DNA from: Pyrinomonadaceae bacterium
Lineage (GTDB): Bacteria; Acidobacteriota; Blastocatellia; Pyrinomonadales; Pyrinomonadaceae
Assembly (NCBI GenBank): GCA_030841105.1
Contig: JAVEDE010000052.1
Coordinates: 1-64,000, forward strand
Reading direction: 5' to 3'
DNA: 64,000 nucleotides
Positions 25,322-35,795 of this stretch are shown piece by piece. Every line of letters begins with the position of its first letter. Position 1 is the stretch's first letter. Under the pieces are notes generated by a model. That model was given only the letters and a program-made list of their open reading frames with translations, was not told where the DNA came from and searched no databases. The position numbers and the translations under genes were made by a program.

Positions 25322-26095
25322 ATGAGTAACGCTGGAACTTTAACGGCCACAACGCCGCCCCTCGAAGAACGGCTCGAACGCGGCGACCTGCTCGCGCACG
25401 ACGCCGTGCCCGCCGCCCTCATCTCGATGCGCGACATCTGGAAAACTTACCAGATGGGTTCGGAGGAGTTGCACGCGCTGCGCGGCGTCTCCTTCGACGT
25501 GCAGCGCGGCGAGTACGTCGCTATCATCGGCCCATCGGGGTCGGGCAAGTCAACGCTGATGAACCTCATCGGCTGTCTCGACACGCCCTCGCAGGGTCGC
25601 TACTGGATCAACTCCAAACTCGTCTCCGACATGGACGACGACGAACTGGCGCGCATCCGTAACAAAGAGATCGGCTTCGTCTTCCAGACCTTCAATTTGC
25701 TCGCGCGCGCCACCGCCCTGCACAACGTCGAACTCCCGCTCATCTACGCCGGGATCAGTTCGGCCGACCGCCACGAGAAGGCGCAAGCGTCCTTGCGCGC
25801 CGTCGAACTCGGCGACCGCATGACGCACCGCCCGAACGAACTCTCCGGCGGCCAACGCCAGCGCGTCGCCATCGCACGCGCCCTCGTCAACCACCCCTCG
25901 CTGCTGCTGGCCGACGAACCTACGGGTGCGCTCGACTCGAAGACCAGCATCGAGATCATGAACCTCTTCGAGAAACTCCACGCCGAAGGCAACACGATCA
26001 TCGTCGTCACGCACGAGCCGGACATCGCCGCCCGCGCTCATCGCGTCATCTCCATCCGCGACGGCATCATTGATAAGGACGAGAAGATCAGGTAG
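25322..26095 (+). CDS. ABC transporter ATPase, MacB/LolD type
   Basis: 257 residues. Walker [10 protein letters not shown] (residues 70-78), Q-loop in VFQTFNLL, signature [15 protein letters not shown], Walker [13 protein letters not shown] and the H-loop VVTHEPDIA. These are the signature features of the LolD/MacB/FtsE class that powers FtsX-like permeases. The first ~40 residues are an extension not typical of the family. The gene starts 15 bp after the adaptor gene. In E. coli MacB the ATPase is fused to the permease; here they are separate, as in many non-proteobacterial systems. Confidence 0.96.
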   Translation: MSNAGTLTATTPPLEERLERGDLLAHDAVPAALISMRDIWKTYQMGSEELHALRGVSFDVQRGEYVAIIGPSGSGKSTLMNLIGCLDTPSQGRYWINSKLVSDMDDDELARIRNKEIGFVFQTFNLLARATALHNVELPLIYAGISSADRHEKAQASLRAVELGDRMTHRPNELSGGQRQRVAIARALVNHPSLLLADEPTGALDSKTSIEIMNLFEKLHAEGNTIIVVTHEPDIAARAHRVISIRDGIIDKDEKIR

Positions 26096-26108
26096 CTGCC
26101 GGAAGTAA

Positions 26109-26240
26109 GGGCGAGGGGTAAAGGGGAAGGGGGAAGGGGAAGACGGGAAGCACTCAAGGCTCTCCCTCCTCCCCTTTCCCCTTTCCCCTTTACCCTTTAC
26201 CCTTTCCCCTTACCCTTTGCCCCTTGCCCCCTTTCTCTTC
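26109..26240. repeat. heptanucleotide repeat hairpin, GGGGAAG family
   Basis: Left arm 26109-26150 (GGGGAAG/GGGGTAA units), right arm 26168-26240 (a long run of CCTTTCC/CCTTTAC units). The right arm is about twice as long as the left. Confidence 0.8.
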
Positions 26241-26283
26241 GTTTGACCCTTGCCGCCCCACGCTTCATAATCTGCCACATCAC

Positions 26284-26316
26284 GAACAACTGACGACGAA
26301 CAACTGACAACGGGCA
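26284..26316. repeat. single-arm repeat, ACAACTGAC family
   Basis: Four degenerate copies (ACAACTG, ACGACGA, ACAACTG, ACAACGG) ending 3 bp before the proposed TTG start of the first permease; no opposing arm is seen. Confidence 0.6.
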
Positions 26317-26319
26317 GTC

Positions 26320-27603
26320 TTGCCCGTGCAACTAAAGGCGAACTCCGCCCGTACTAACACGGCCGTGAAATTCATCGAAACCTTAAAACTCGCGCTCGCC
26401 GCCGTCTGGTCGCACAAGCTGCGCTCGGCCTTGACGCTCCTCGGCATGATCATCGGCGTCACGGCCGTCGTCGTCGTCGTCTCTTTGATTCAGGGCTTCA
26501 ACCGCTACGTGGACGAGAAGATCGCGGGCATCGGCGCGAAGTCGTTCACCGTCCAACGCTTCAACATCTTCGAGGACTTCAAAGACACCGACACCATCGC
26601 CGCCGCCACGCGCCGCAACAAAGATTTGACGATGGACGACTTCGAGTATTTGAAGGCGCGCGCCGTGCTCATAGACAAACTCGGCGCGGGCGCACGCCCC
26701 ACGCGCGCGCAGATCAAACGCGGCGCGGAGATCCTCGAAGACGTGCCCGTTGACGGCATGACGGCCAACGTCGCCGAGATCAACGCCGTCGAGATCGCCG
26801 ACGGCCGCTTCTTCACCGAGACCGAGAACCAGAGCGGCGCGCGCGTCGCCTTCCTCGGCGCGGACGTGGCCTCGAAACTCTTCCCCACGAAGAGTCCGAT
26901 CAACGAGGAGATTTCCATCGGCGGGCTGCCCTTCCGCGTCGTCGGCGTGGCCGTCGTCAAGGGCAGCGTGCTCGGCATCCCGCAGGACAACTTCATCAAC
27001 ATCCCCTTGAAGACCTACGGCAACCAGTTCGGCGGCTTCCGCAACAATCGCTCGCTCTACTTTCTCGCCACCGCCAAGTCCGACGAACTGTTCAACGACG
27101 CCGTCGAAGAGGCGCGCCAACTGATGCGCGTGCGCCGCCGCGTGCCCGCCAACGAAAAAGATAACTTCGGCGTGATGACGCCCGACGCCATCACGGGCTT
27201 GCGCGACCGCATCTTCGGCTCGATCTTCATCGTCGCCATCGCCGTGCCCGCCATCGCCTTAGTCGTCGGCGGCATCGTGATCATGAACATCATGCTCGTC
27301 TCGGTGACGGAGCGCACCAAGGAGATCGGCATCCGCAAGGCGCTCGGCGCGCGCCGCGGCGACATCCTCAAGCAATTTCTCGTCGAGGCCGTCACGCTCT
27401 CGGCCATCGGCGGCGCGACCGGCGTCCTGCTCGCGTGGATCGTCGGGCGCGTCCTGACCGCCGTCTTCTTCCCGACGTATCTCTCCGTCGTCGCGATCAT
27501 CGTCGCCGTCACGGTCTCGGGCGGCATCGGCGTGCTGGCCGGGATCATCCCCGCGTGGAAAGCCGCCCGCCTCGACCCCATCGAGGCGTTGCGCTCGGAT
27601 TAG
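26320..27603 (+). CDS. MacB-type ABC permease, first of two
   Basis: 427 residues. FtsX/MacB core: one transmembrane helix near 37-57 (LTLLGMIIGVTAVVVVVSL), a large periplasmic MacB_PCD domain (~60-290), then three C-terminal helices (~300-325, 350-378, 385-412) and the typical ending AWKAARLDPIEALRSD. The motif VSVTERTKEIGIRKALGA marks the family. The start is unsure: TTG at 26320, GTG at 26326 or GTG at 26365 are all in frame and none has a good ribosome-binding site; family comparison favours the last (VKFIETLKLAL). It probably forms a heterodimer with the next permease and uses the ATPase upstream. Confidence 0.93.
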   Translation: MPVQLKANSARTNTAVKFIETLKLALAAVWSHKLRSALTLLGMIIGVTAVVVVVSLIQGFNRYVDEKIAGIGAKSFTVQRFNIFEDFKDTDTIAAATRRNKDLTMDDFEYLKARAVLIDKLGAGARPTRAQIKRGAEILEDVPVDGMTANVAEINAVEIADGRFFTETENQSGARVAFLGADVASKLFPTKSPINEEISIGGLPFRVVGVAVVKGSVLGIPQDNFINIPLKTYGNQFGGFRNNRSLYFLATAKSDELFNDAVEEARQLMRVRRRVPANEKDNFGVMTPDAITGLRDRIFGSIFIVAIAVPAIALVVGGIVIMNIMLVSVTERTKEIGIRKALGARRGDILKQFLVEAVTLSAIGGATGVLLAWIVGRVLTAVFFPTYLSVVAIIVAVTVSGGIGVLAGIIPAWKAARLDPIEALRSD

Positions 27604-27608
27604 AAAAC

Positions 27609-27727
27609 AGTGACAAGTGACGAGTGACAAGTTAAAGCAAAAGAAAACTCAGCTTCAAAGTCGCCTTTCATCCCGTCACCTGTCACTGTTTTAATCTCGT
27701 CACTTGTCACTTGTCACTGGTCACTGT
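27609..27727. repeat. heptanucleotide repeat hairpin, GTGACRA family
   Basis: Left arm 27609-27633, right arm 27672-27727 with seven TCACTTG/TCACTGG type units. The right arm ends 3 bp before the ATG of the second permease, which has no Shine-Dalgarno. Confidence 0.85.
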
Positions 27728-27730
27728 CTT

Positions 27731-28987
27731 ATGAAACTGCTCAGAAGCGATATTTACGAAAATTTGAAGATGGCGCTGGCGACGCTGCGCACGAACAAGC
27801 TGCGCTCGGCATTGACGGTGGTCGGCGTCATCATCGGCGTGTGGACGGTGATGGCGATTGCGTCAATCATCAGCGGCATTGATCTGGCCGTCACGAAGGA
27901 GATCGAATCGTTCGGCACGCGCTCGATCATCCTGACGAAGTTTGAGACGGGCATCCACGTCGGCCGCCGCTCGCGCGAGGAGCGGATGCGCAAGGAGTTG
28001 ACCTACGACGACGCGCTCGCGTTGCGCGCGCTGCCGAGCGTCGAACTCGCCGTGCCCTTCCTCGACATCACCAACAACTTCTTCGGGAGCAAGATTCTGG
28101 TCGGCGCGAACGGCAAGACTTCTTCCGCCGTCCGCCTGCAAGGGACGCTGCCCGATTACGAGCGCGCCGGGATCGAGAACGTCTCGGAGGGTCGCTTCTT
28201 CTCCGAGTTCGAGAACGATCAGAACCAGCAGGTCTGCGTCATCGGTTCGAGCGTGGCTGAGAACTTCTTCCCGTACGGGTCGCCGCTCGAACAGGAGATA
28301 GATATCGGCGGCAACAAGTTTCGCGTCATCGGCATCTTCGAGAAGCGCGATCAACTCGGCGGGGGCGGCGGCAACAACGACGACAACAACGTCGTCTACC
28401 TGCCCTACAACGTCGCGCGCAAGCTCAAGCCGAACGCAGAGGACGTGACGATCCTCGCCGTCGCCAAGCCGGGGCGGATGGAGGAAGCGCAGGATCAGGT
28501 GGTGGACATGATGCGCGTGCGCCGCCAGACGCCGTTTGGCGAGAAGAACAACTTCGGCGTGACGACGGCCGAGTCGGCCATCTCGAATTTCCGCTCGATC
28601 ACTTCGGGCGTGGCGATCGCGATGGTGGTCATCTCGTCGGTGGGGTTGATGGTGGGCGGCATCGGCGTGATGAACATCATGCTGGTGTCTGTGACGGAGC
28701 GCACGCGCGAGATCGGCGTCCGCAAGGCCATCGGCGCGAAGCGCAGCGACATCCTCTGGCAGTTTCTCATCGAGGCGATGACCTTGACGGGCTTCGGCGG
28801 CCTCGTCGGCCTCCTGCTCGGCTGGGGGACGACGTTCCTCATCAGCATCTTCGTGCCCTCTTACGTTCCCATCTGGGCGCCCGTCGCGGGCTTCGTCGCG
28901 AGCGTCGGCATCGGCCTCATCTTCGGCCTCTGGCCTGCATGGAAGGCCGCCCGCCTCGACCCCATCGAAGCCCTGCGATATGAGTAG
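27731..28987 (+). CDS. MacB-type ABC permease, second of two
   Basis: 418 residues, paralogous to the preceding gene along its whole length: N-terminal NKLRSALTVVGVIIGV helix, periplasmic MacB_PCD domain with a Gly/Asn-rich insertion (GGGGGNNDDNN near residue 217), VSVTERTREIGVRKAIGA and the ending AWKAARLDPIEALRYE. Two unlike permeases after one ATPase fit a heterodimeric transporter. The ATG at 27731 (MKLLRSDIYENLKMAL) follows the repeat arm; an earlier in-frame start would run through repeat DNA. A good intrinsic terminator follows at 29021. Confidence 0.93.
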   Translation: MKLLRSDIYENLKMALATLRTNKLRSALTVVGVIIGVWTVMAIASIISGIDLAVTKEIESFGTRSIILTKFETGIHVGRRSREERMRKELTYDDALALRALPSVELAVPFLDITNNFFGSKILVGANGKTSSAVRLQGTLPDYERAGIENVSEGRFFSEFENDQNQQVCVIGSSVAENFFPYGSPLEQEIDIGGNKFRVIGIFEKRDQLGGGGGNNDDNNVVYLPYNVARKLKPNAEDVTILAVAKPGRMEEAQDQVVDMMRVRRQTPFGEKNNFGVTTAESAISNFRSITSGVAIAMVVISSVGLMVGGIGVMNIMLVSVTERTREIGVRKAIGAKRSDILWQFLIEAMTLTGFGGLVGLLLGWGTTFLISIFVPSYVPIWAPVAGFVASVGIGLIFGLWPAWKAARLDPIEALRYE

Positions 28988-29101
28988 AGGTCAGAAGTTA
29001 GAGGTCAGTGAAAATGAATTGAAGGCCGGTGAAAGCGAACTTGCTCGCGCTCACCGGCCTTCGTTTTTTACTAACCCCTGACGTCTAACCTCTGCCCTCT
29101 G
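28985..29101. repeat. repeat hairpin, AGAGGTCA family, enclosing a terminator
   Basis: Outer arms 28985-29010 (AGAGGTC, AGAAGTT, AGAGGTC) and 29071-29101 (CTGACGT, CTAACCT, CTGCCCT) flank the intrinsic terminator at 29021-29069. Confidence 0.7.
29021..29069 (+). terminator. intrinsic terminator of the efflux operon
   Basis: Twelve-bp perfect stem (GAAGGCCGGTGA at 29021-29032 with its complement at 29051-29062) and a T-run at 29064-29069. Confidence 0.9.
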
Positions 29102-29104
29102 CTT

Positions 29105-30025
29105 TTACGCGATGAAGGTTGGGAACAGCGCGGCCGCGCCGAGGCCGAGCAGGAGACCGAGCGCCCACAGGCCGAGCGAGATCGCCCACGCCGTGCCGCT
29201 CGACACTTTCTCGCCGCTGTTACGCAAGCCCGTCGCCGTCAGCCAGAGGCCGTAGAGCGTGAAGAGGCCGAAGCTGCTGCCGAGGACGAACAGGTACGGG
29301 TGCTCCGCCGGGTTGAAGAGCACGCCGAGGTCTGCGCGCGCCAAGCCCCGCTGACCCTTGATCGGGTCAATGTCGTCGGGCGACTTGAGGTAGAGCAAAA
29401 GCAGGCTGATCAAGTTCTGCAAGACGATGACCGGCAACCCCGCGTAGACCGCGACCGAGAACGCCTGCCAGAACTTGATGCGCGCGCCCGACACCAGCAC
29501 GCCGAGCATGTAGAGTCCGGCGAGGATCGCCATGATGACGAAGACGCCGACGACGCCGTTGATCGCGCCCGACGCTTTGGCGAACGGGAGGCGTGCGTCG
29601 GTCGCCGCGCGCTCGCGTATCTCCGCGGCGCGGTCGGCCGGGATGAAGCCGCCCTCGATGGTCTTGTCAATGGCCGCAAGCGCGATGGTCTCCGCGCCGA
29701 TACGCTGCGTGTAGGCGAACTGGTAGACGGCCACGGAGAGCGCGATGATGAGAAAGGCCGTTCCCCAGTAGGGGCGCACGCGAAGTTCTTGAAAGACGCG
29801 CGCCGGTTCGTAGAAGACCGAAGAGATCTTTTCGCCCTCGGACATCGGCGGCGCATCGTCCGCCCCGGCCGCCGTGCGCGGGACGAAACTGAGGCCGAGC
29901 ATCACGCAGCCGAGGAACGCGAGCGCGCCGCCGCCGCCCGCCGCGCCCGGCAGAATTTTCAACACGCCCGCGCCGAGGAGCAGGAGGCCGACGACGAGCA
30001 CCGCTATCGCGACAATACGATTCAT
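29105..30025 (-). CDS. Yip1-family membrane protein
   Basis: 306 residues. Two N-terminal helices (~4-22 and ~33-50) precede the Yip1 domain, which opens with FYEPARVFQELRVRPYWG and holds about five helices (e.g. WGTAFLIIALSVAVYQFAY, GVVGVFVIMAILAGLYMLGV, FSVAVYAGLPVIVLQNLISL). The sequence EPARVF...RP is the usual bacterial Yip1 start. Function is unknown; relatives are often found near transporters. It is convergent with the efflux operon. ATG at 30025 has GGAG about ten bases upstream. The 231-bp gap that follows upstream of it (30026-30256) shows no gene or clear signal. Confidence 0.83.
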   Translation of the reverse strand: MNRIVAIAVLVVGLLLLGAGVLKILPGAAGGGGALAFLGCVMLGLSFVPRTAAGADDAPPMSEGEKISSVFYEPARVFQELRVRPYWGTAFLIIALSVAVYQFAYTQRIGAETIALAAIDKTIEGGFIPADRAAEIRERAATDARLPFAKASGAINGVVGVFVIMAILAGLYMLGVLVSGARIKFWQAFSVAVYAGLPVIVLQNLISLLLLYLKSPDDIDPIKGQRGLARADLGVLFNPAEHPYLFVLGSSFGLFTLYGLWLTATGLRNSGEKVSSGTAWAISLGLWALGLLLGLGAAALFPTFIA

Positions 30026-30256
30026 GGGGAGTTCTCCGTGTTTGGGAAGTTTCAGGCGGAGCGGCGAGGTGCGAAGTCACTCTTGGAGACTTTAGTGCGC
30101 GCCGCGTTGTGAATAGTCATCGCCTGTGAATACGTCCCGCGCGAGAGGGCAGTTTCACTTTATCCAACACGGGCGACAACGGCGGTCTCTATTTAACACC
30201 CGCTCGCCGCCCCGTCAACGCGTAGACGACGTGCGGGAAGAAGGCGCGCGCCGATC

Positions 30257-31318
30257 TTAAGCGGAGGTCGGCGCGTCAGCCCAGCCGGGTGCGCGGATGC
30301 AGGCGACGGTGTGGCCGGGTGCGACCTCGCGCAAGTCCGGGTCAATCTGCGAACATTCGGGGATGGCGTCGGGGCAGCGCGTGTGGAAGCGACAACCGGA
30401 GGGCGGGTTGATGGGCGTCGGCACGTCGCCGGTGAGCACGATGCGTTCGCGCTTGCGCGTCGGGTCGGGCACGGGGATGGCCGAGAGCAGTGCACGTGTG
30501 TAAGGGTGCTGCGGGTTCGCGTACAACTCGACCGCCGACGCCACCTCGACGATGCGGCCGAGGTACATCACGGCCACGCGATTCGAGATGTGTTCGACGA
30601 CGGCGAGGCCGTGCGAGATGAAGAGGTAGGTGAGGTCAAACTCGGCCTGCAAGTCTTCGAGCAGGTTGATCACTTGCGCCTGCACCGACACGTCCAAGGC
30701 CGACACCGGCTCGTCCGCCACGATCAACTTCGGGTTTAAGGCGAGCGCGCGGGCGATGCCGAGTCGCTGTCGTTGGCCGCCCGAAAACTCGTGCGGGTAG
30801 CGGTTCATGTAATCGGGGTCGAGTCCGACCTTGCGTAACAGTTCGGCGACGCGCTCGCGCCGCTCCTCGCGCGTGCCCGTGCCGTGGATGATGAGCGGCT
30901 CGCCCACGATGTCGCGCACCTTGAGGCGCGGGTTCAAACTCGCGTAAGGGTCTTGGAAGATGATCTGCATCTCGGCGCGCACGCCCCTGAGAGCCTTACC
31001 GGAAAGCGCGCGCACGTCCTTGCCCTCGAAAAAGATTTCGCCGCGCGTCGGCTCAATGAGGCGCAGCAAGCAACGCCCCACGGTGGACTTCCCGCAGCCC
31101 GACTCGCCCACCAGTCCCAGCGTCTCGCCCTTGAGAATCTCGAACGTCACGCCGTCCACCGCGCGCACCACGTCGTCGCTGCCCGCCACGGGAAAGTGCT
31201 TGACGAGGGCGCGCACGCGCACGAGTTCCGACGCGCTTTCGTCAACCGGCGCGTCGCCCGCGCGCGCCGCCATCGCTTCAGCTTCGGGGACAGACTGCAT
31301 ACGTTCGTTGGTACTCAT
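30257..31318 (-). CDS. dipeptide/oligopeptide ABC transporter ATPase, DppF/OppF type
   Basis: 353 residues. Walker [10 protein letters not shown], signature [14 protein letters not shown], Walker [13 protein letters not shown] and H-loop [11 protein letters not shown]. The C-terminal oligopeptide-type extension is present ([19 protein letters not shown]) with the Cys cluster [10 protein letters not shown]...C...C that in related ATPases binds an iron-sulphur cluster. It would energise uptake of di- or oligopeptides with DppD next door. It lies 30 bp downstream of the DppD-type gene. No permease or binding-protein gene is in the window. Confidence 0.95.
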   Translation of the reverse strand: MSTNERMQSVPEAEAMAARAGDAPVDESASELVRVRALVKHFPVAGSDDVVRAVDGVTFEILKGETLGLVGESGCGKSTVGRCLLRLIEPTRGEIFFEGKDVRALSGKALRGVRAEMQIIFQDPYASLNPRLKVRDIVGEPLIIHGTGTREERRERVAELLRKVGLDPDYMNRYPHEFSGGQRQRLGIARALALNPKLIVADEPVSALDVSVQAQVINLLEDLQAEFDLTYLFISHGLAVVEHISNRVAVMYLGRIVEVASAVELYANPQHPYTRALLSAIPVPDPTRKRERIVLTGDVPTPINPPSGCRFHTRCPDAIPECSQIDPDLREVAPGHTVACIRAPGWADAPTSA

Positions 31319-31348
31319 AAACTAGATCGACCGCAAACTAAATTCTTA

Positions 31349-32374
31349 TTAAGTCGTCGCGCTCTCCGCCGCCTGATTGCCGGCCGCGACCGCCGACGCC
31401 ATGTCGTAGAGCACGCAGCGCACGCGCACGCCGCCTTCGAGTTCGTAGAGCGGAATATCTTCCTCGGTGCAACGCGGCATGCGATACGTGCAGCGCGGCG
31501 CGAAGTGGCAGCCGGGCGGCAAATCGGTCGGCTTCGGCACAGTGCCCTCGATGGTCTGCAAACGCTCCGCCTTGCGAGCCTCGCCCATCGTCAACTTCGG
31601 CACGGACTTCAACAGCCCCTCCGTGTAAGGCATCTTCGGACGCGCGAACAACTCCCCGACCGGCGACTCTTCCACGATCCGCCCCGTGTACATCACCGCC
31701 ACCCTATCGGCCACCTCCGCCACCACGCCCAGATCGTGCGTGATCAAGAGCACCGCCAACTCGCGCGACTTCCTCAGTCCGTCGAGCAGTTCGAGTATCT
31801 GCGCCTGAATCGTCACGTCGAGCGCGGTCGTCGGCTCGTCTGCGATCAAGAGTTTCGGGTCGCACGCGAGTGCCATCGCGATCATCACGCGCTGCCGCAT
31901 CCCGCCCGACAACTGGTGCGGGTAGTCGTCCGCGCGCCGTGCCGGGTCTGGGATCGACACCTCGCGCATCGCCTCAATCGCCCCGGCGCGCGCTTGGCCG
32001 CGCGAGAGTTTCCGGTGCAGGCGCAACGCCTCCGCGATCTGCTCGCCCACCGTGTAGACCGGGTTCAGCGAAGTCATCGGGTCTTGAAAGATCATCGCGA
32101 TGTCGTCGCCGCGAATCTCGCGCAGACGCCGCTCCGACGCCGCGCGCAAGTCCTCGCCGTCGAACCAAATCTCGCCCCCCACGATCTTCCCCGGCGGCGA
32201 GACCAGACGCATGACCGACAACGCCGTCACACTCTTCCCGCACCCCGACTCGCCCACCAACCCCAACAACTCACCCCGGTCGAGATGAAAACTCACCCCG
32301 TCCACCGAGCGCACCACGCCCGCACGCGTGAAGAAATGCGTCTGCAAATTTTTGACTTCGAGCAAATGTGACAT
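31349..32374 (-). CDS. dipeptide/oligopeptide ABC transporter ATPase, DppD/OppD type
   Basis: 341 residues, first gene of the two-gene pair. Walker [10 protein letters not shown], signature [15 protein letters not shown], Walker [12 protein letters not shown] and the D-type C-terminus with [17 protein letters not shown], another four-Cys arrangement. With the next gene it forms the usual heterodimeric ATPase of Opp/Dpp systems; peptide uptake fits the exported peptidases in this window. The two ATPase genes without permeases mean the remaining parts are elsewhere or shared. ATG at 32374. Confidence 0.95.
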   Translation of the reverse strand: MSHLLEVKNLQTHFFTRAGVVRSVDGVSFHLDRGELLGLVGESGCGKSVTALSVMRLVSPPGKIVGGEIWFDGEDLRAASERRLREIRGDDIAMIFQDPMTSLNPVYTVGEQIAEALRLHRKLSRGQARAGAIEAMREVSIPDPARRADDYPHQLSGGMRQRVMIAMALACDPKLLIADEPTTALDVTIQAQILELLDGLRKSRELAVLLITHDLGVVAEVADRVAVMYTGRIVEESPVGELFARPKMPYTEGLLKSVPKLTMGEARKAERLQTIEGTVPKPTDLPPGCHFAPRCTYRMPRCTEEDIPLYELEGGVRVRCVLYDMASAVAAGNQAAESATT

Positions 32375-32434
32375 CTATCAGAAAGAGTATGTGCAGTCGG
32401 CGCGAACATCAAGCGGCCACTGCCGAACGCAGCA

Positions 32435-32557
32435 TCAAGTCAACTTTTTAAATTCTTCCACTGTTAACCCTGCGTCCTTCACGATGCCGCCCATTGTGAG
32501 GGCGTTGACAGGATCATGACGCGGGATGGTGATTATGCGCGTGCCGTCCGTCTTCAA
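32435..32557 (-). pseudogene. hicA: remnant of a HicA-family toxin, C-terminal part only
   Basis: On the minus strand, in a different frame from the hicB gene it overlaps, the last ~40 codons read LLKTDGTRIITIPRHDPVN then ALTMGGIVKDAGLTVEEFKKLT and TGA at 32435-32437. This is the C-terminal half of HicA (the RNA-cleaving toxin with a double-stranded RNA-binding fold). The N-terminal half with the catalytic His is absent, so it should not be functional. The match is from recalled family patterns. Confidence 0.6.
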
Positions 32558-32702
32558 TAGCGGCGAGATGCTCTTGGATCGCGTCCTGTATATTCTCAAT
32601 GGCCTCTTCCTCCGTCGCCCCCTGCGACCAGCAGCCGGGCAGACCGGGACATGAAACGCTGTATCCCTCCTCGGACTTTTCCAAGACGATCTTATATTTC
32701 AC
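32514..32702 (-). CDS. hicB: HicB-family antitoxin, 3' end probably altered
   Basis: 62 residues. MKYKIVLEKSEEGYSVSCPG then LPGCWSQGATEEEAIENIQ and DAIQEHLAAIED match the HicB RNase-H-like antitoxin core. The last ~11 residues (GRHAHNHHPAS) do not fit and are the out-of-frame reading of a hicA C-terminus. So a deletion appears to have joined the body of hicB to the tail of hicA. Start GTG at 32702 with GAGAGGTG upstream. If made, it may still fold but lacks the usual C-terminal end. It follows the secreted NTF2-like gene by 36 bp on the same strand. Confidence 0.75.
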   Translation of the reverse strand: MKYKIVLEKSEEGYSVSCPGLPGCWSQGATEEEAIENIQDAIQEHLAAIEDGRHAHNHHPAS

Positions 32703-32738
32703 AGCTCAATTCACCTCTCGATCTCCATTACGGTTAGT

Positions 32739-33824
32739 TCAACGGATGACGCGCACGTCGCGTTCGCTGTAGATTTTCCAGCCCTGCGGCGTGAGTCGCC
32801 AGCGCAGTTCCTGTATGACTGAGCCGCGTCGTTCTTGGACGCCGCCCTCGATGGCGTAGCTCTTGCGGAAGCGCATGACGGCGGATTGTCCCGCTTCCTG
32901 AAAGATGAGTTCGGGCGCGTCGGCGCTCACTTCGACGGTGCGCGCGCGCAGGAAGACGCGCTCCTTTTCGGCGCGCACGGCGGCGCGCGTCACGTTCCGC
33001 GTCAGGTAGAAGGCGCTCAAGACGGGCGGGTAAAAACTCATCTGCCGTTCGATGTCGCGCGCGTTGGTGGCCGCGATCCAGTTGTCGAGCGCGCGGCGCA
33101 GGGCGGTGGCCGCGTTTGTTTCGCCGCCGCGCGGAACGGGCGCGGGCGTGGTGGATGAAGCGACGGGCGGCCGCGCGGCGGGCGGCAGGTTGTCGCGGCG
33201 CGGCGGCGCGTCGTAGATGTCCCACTGGGGCACGCCGGAGATCTTTTCGTAGACGCTGTGGATGAGGACGGGCTGCGTGAGTTGCTCGTTGCTCAGACGG
33301 CGCGTGACGCGCAGCGCGCGTCCCGCTTCGAGCGACTCGAACGTGACGTTGAACTTGTCCTCGCTCTGGCTGCTGACGCTCACCGTCAGGCTGCTGCCGC
33401 GCAAGGCGGCGAGCGTGTTCACGATCTGGCCGTCGCCGCCGCGTTCGCTGTGCGTGACGCCGTCGGCGTCGAAGTCTATGCGCGGCGCGCGCGAAGAGGC
33501 GAGCGTGATGCGTCGGCCGCGCCGCTCGATGGCGAGCAGGTCGGGCGGCGTGAGCCGCACCGTCAGGTCAATGAAAAATTTCTGCTGCTCGCCGAACGGC
33601 AGGTTGCTCGACGCGCCCGCGACGACCGAGTACAACTTGTCGCTGCGCGCGAGGTCTATGCGATACAGCCCCGTCAGTTGCGTGGCCGCGGCGACTTCAC
33701 CCGCGACCGGCGGCGCGGCGGCGGTGCGACGCCCACGCGCCTGCTGCGACGACGACGCGGTTTGACCGAGACACACGAGAGCCGCGCAGAGCACCGACGC
33801 GAACACGCTGGTTAACTTCTTCAT
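32739..33824 (-). CDS. secreted protein with C-terminal NTF2/SnoaL-like domain
   Basis: 361 residues. Signal peptide MKKLTSVFASVLCAALVCLG, cleavage near residue 22. The central part (~40-250) is beta-rich with no motif I recognise (GLYRIDLARSDKLYSVV opening). The C-terminal ~110 residues (ALRRALDNWIAATNARDIER onward, then MSFYPPVLSAFYL and WRLTPQGWKIYSERDV) match the NTF2/SnoaL-like cone fold of scaffold or ketosteroid-isomerase-like proteins. ATG at 33824 has GAGAGG about 6 bases upstream; a much earlier in-frame start would lengthen it by an Arg-rich tail and is rejected. Function unknown. Confidence 0.8.
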   Translation of the reverse strand: MKKLTSVFASVLCAALVCLGQTASSSQQARGRRTAAAPPVAGEVAAATQLTGLYRIDLARSDKLYSVVAGASSNLPFGEQQKFFIDLTVRLTPPDLLAIERRGRRITLASSRAPRIDFDADGVTHSERGGDGQIVNTLAALRGSSLTVSVSSQSEDKFNVTFESLEAGRALRVTRRLSNEQLTQPVLIHSVYEKISGVPQWDIYDAPPRRDNLPPAARPPVASSTTPAPVPRGGETNAATALRRALDNWIAATNARDIERQMSFYPPVLSAFYLTRNVTRAAVRAEKERVFLRARTVEVSADAPELIFQEAGQSAVMRFRKSYAIEGGVQERRGSVIQELRWRLTPQGWKIYSERDVRVIR

Positions 33825-33925
33825 CGAACCTCTCCCCGGTTTCCCACAGACCTTTATGACTCGAACTCTGCCCACGCCGCGACGAACATCGCACGCGCGC
33901 GGCCGCTCAAGCGACGCGCGCACGC

Positions 33926-35569
<1,644 letters not shown>

Positions 35570-35795
35570 CTCTTTTTCGTTTCGCGGGTCGAAAGTTGCT
35601 CCGTGGTTGCCGTGCTGACGAGCACGCTAGCATACGGCGTGCGCGGGTCGCAATGCACGCTTTCTGTGCGCCCACGGCGGGCATATTGAACGCCTCTCGG
35701 CTGGCAACCGAACCTTCCGCACAAGCGTCTGAAGAACGTCCGCCCCCAACACTTCTGTCGTAGCAATCAACTGACAAACGAAAGACCCGAACCCG

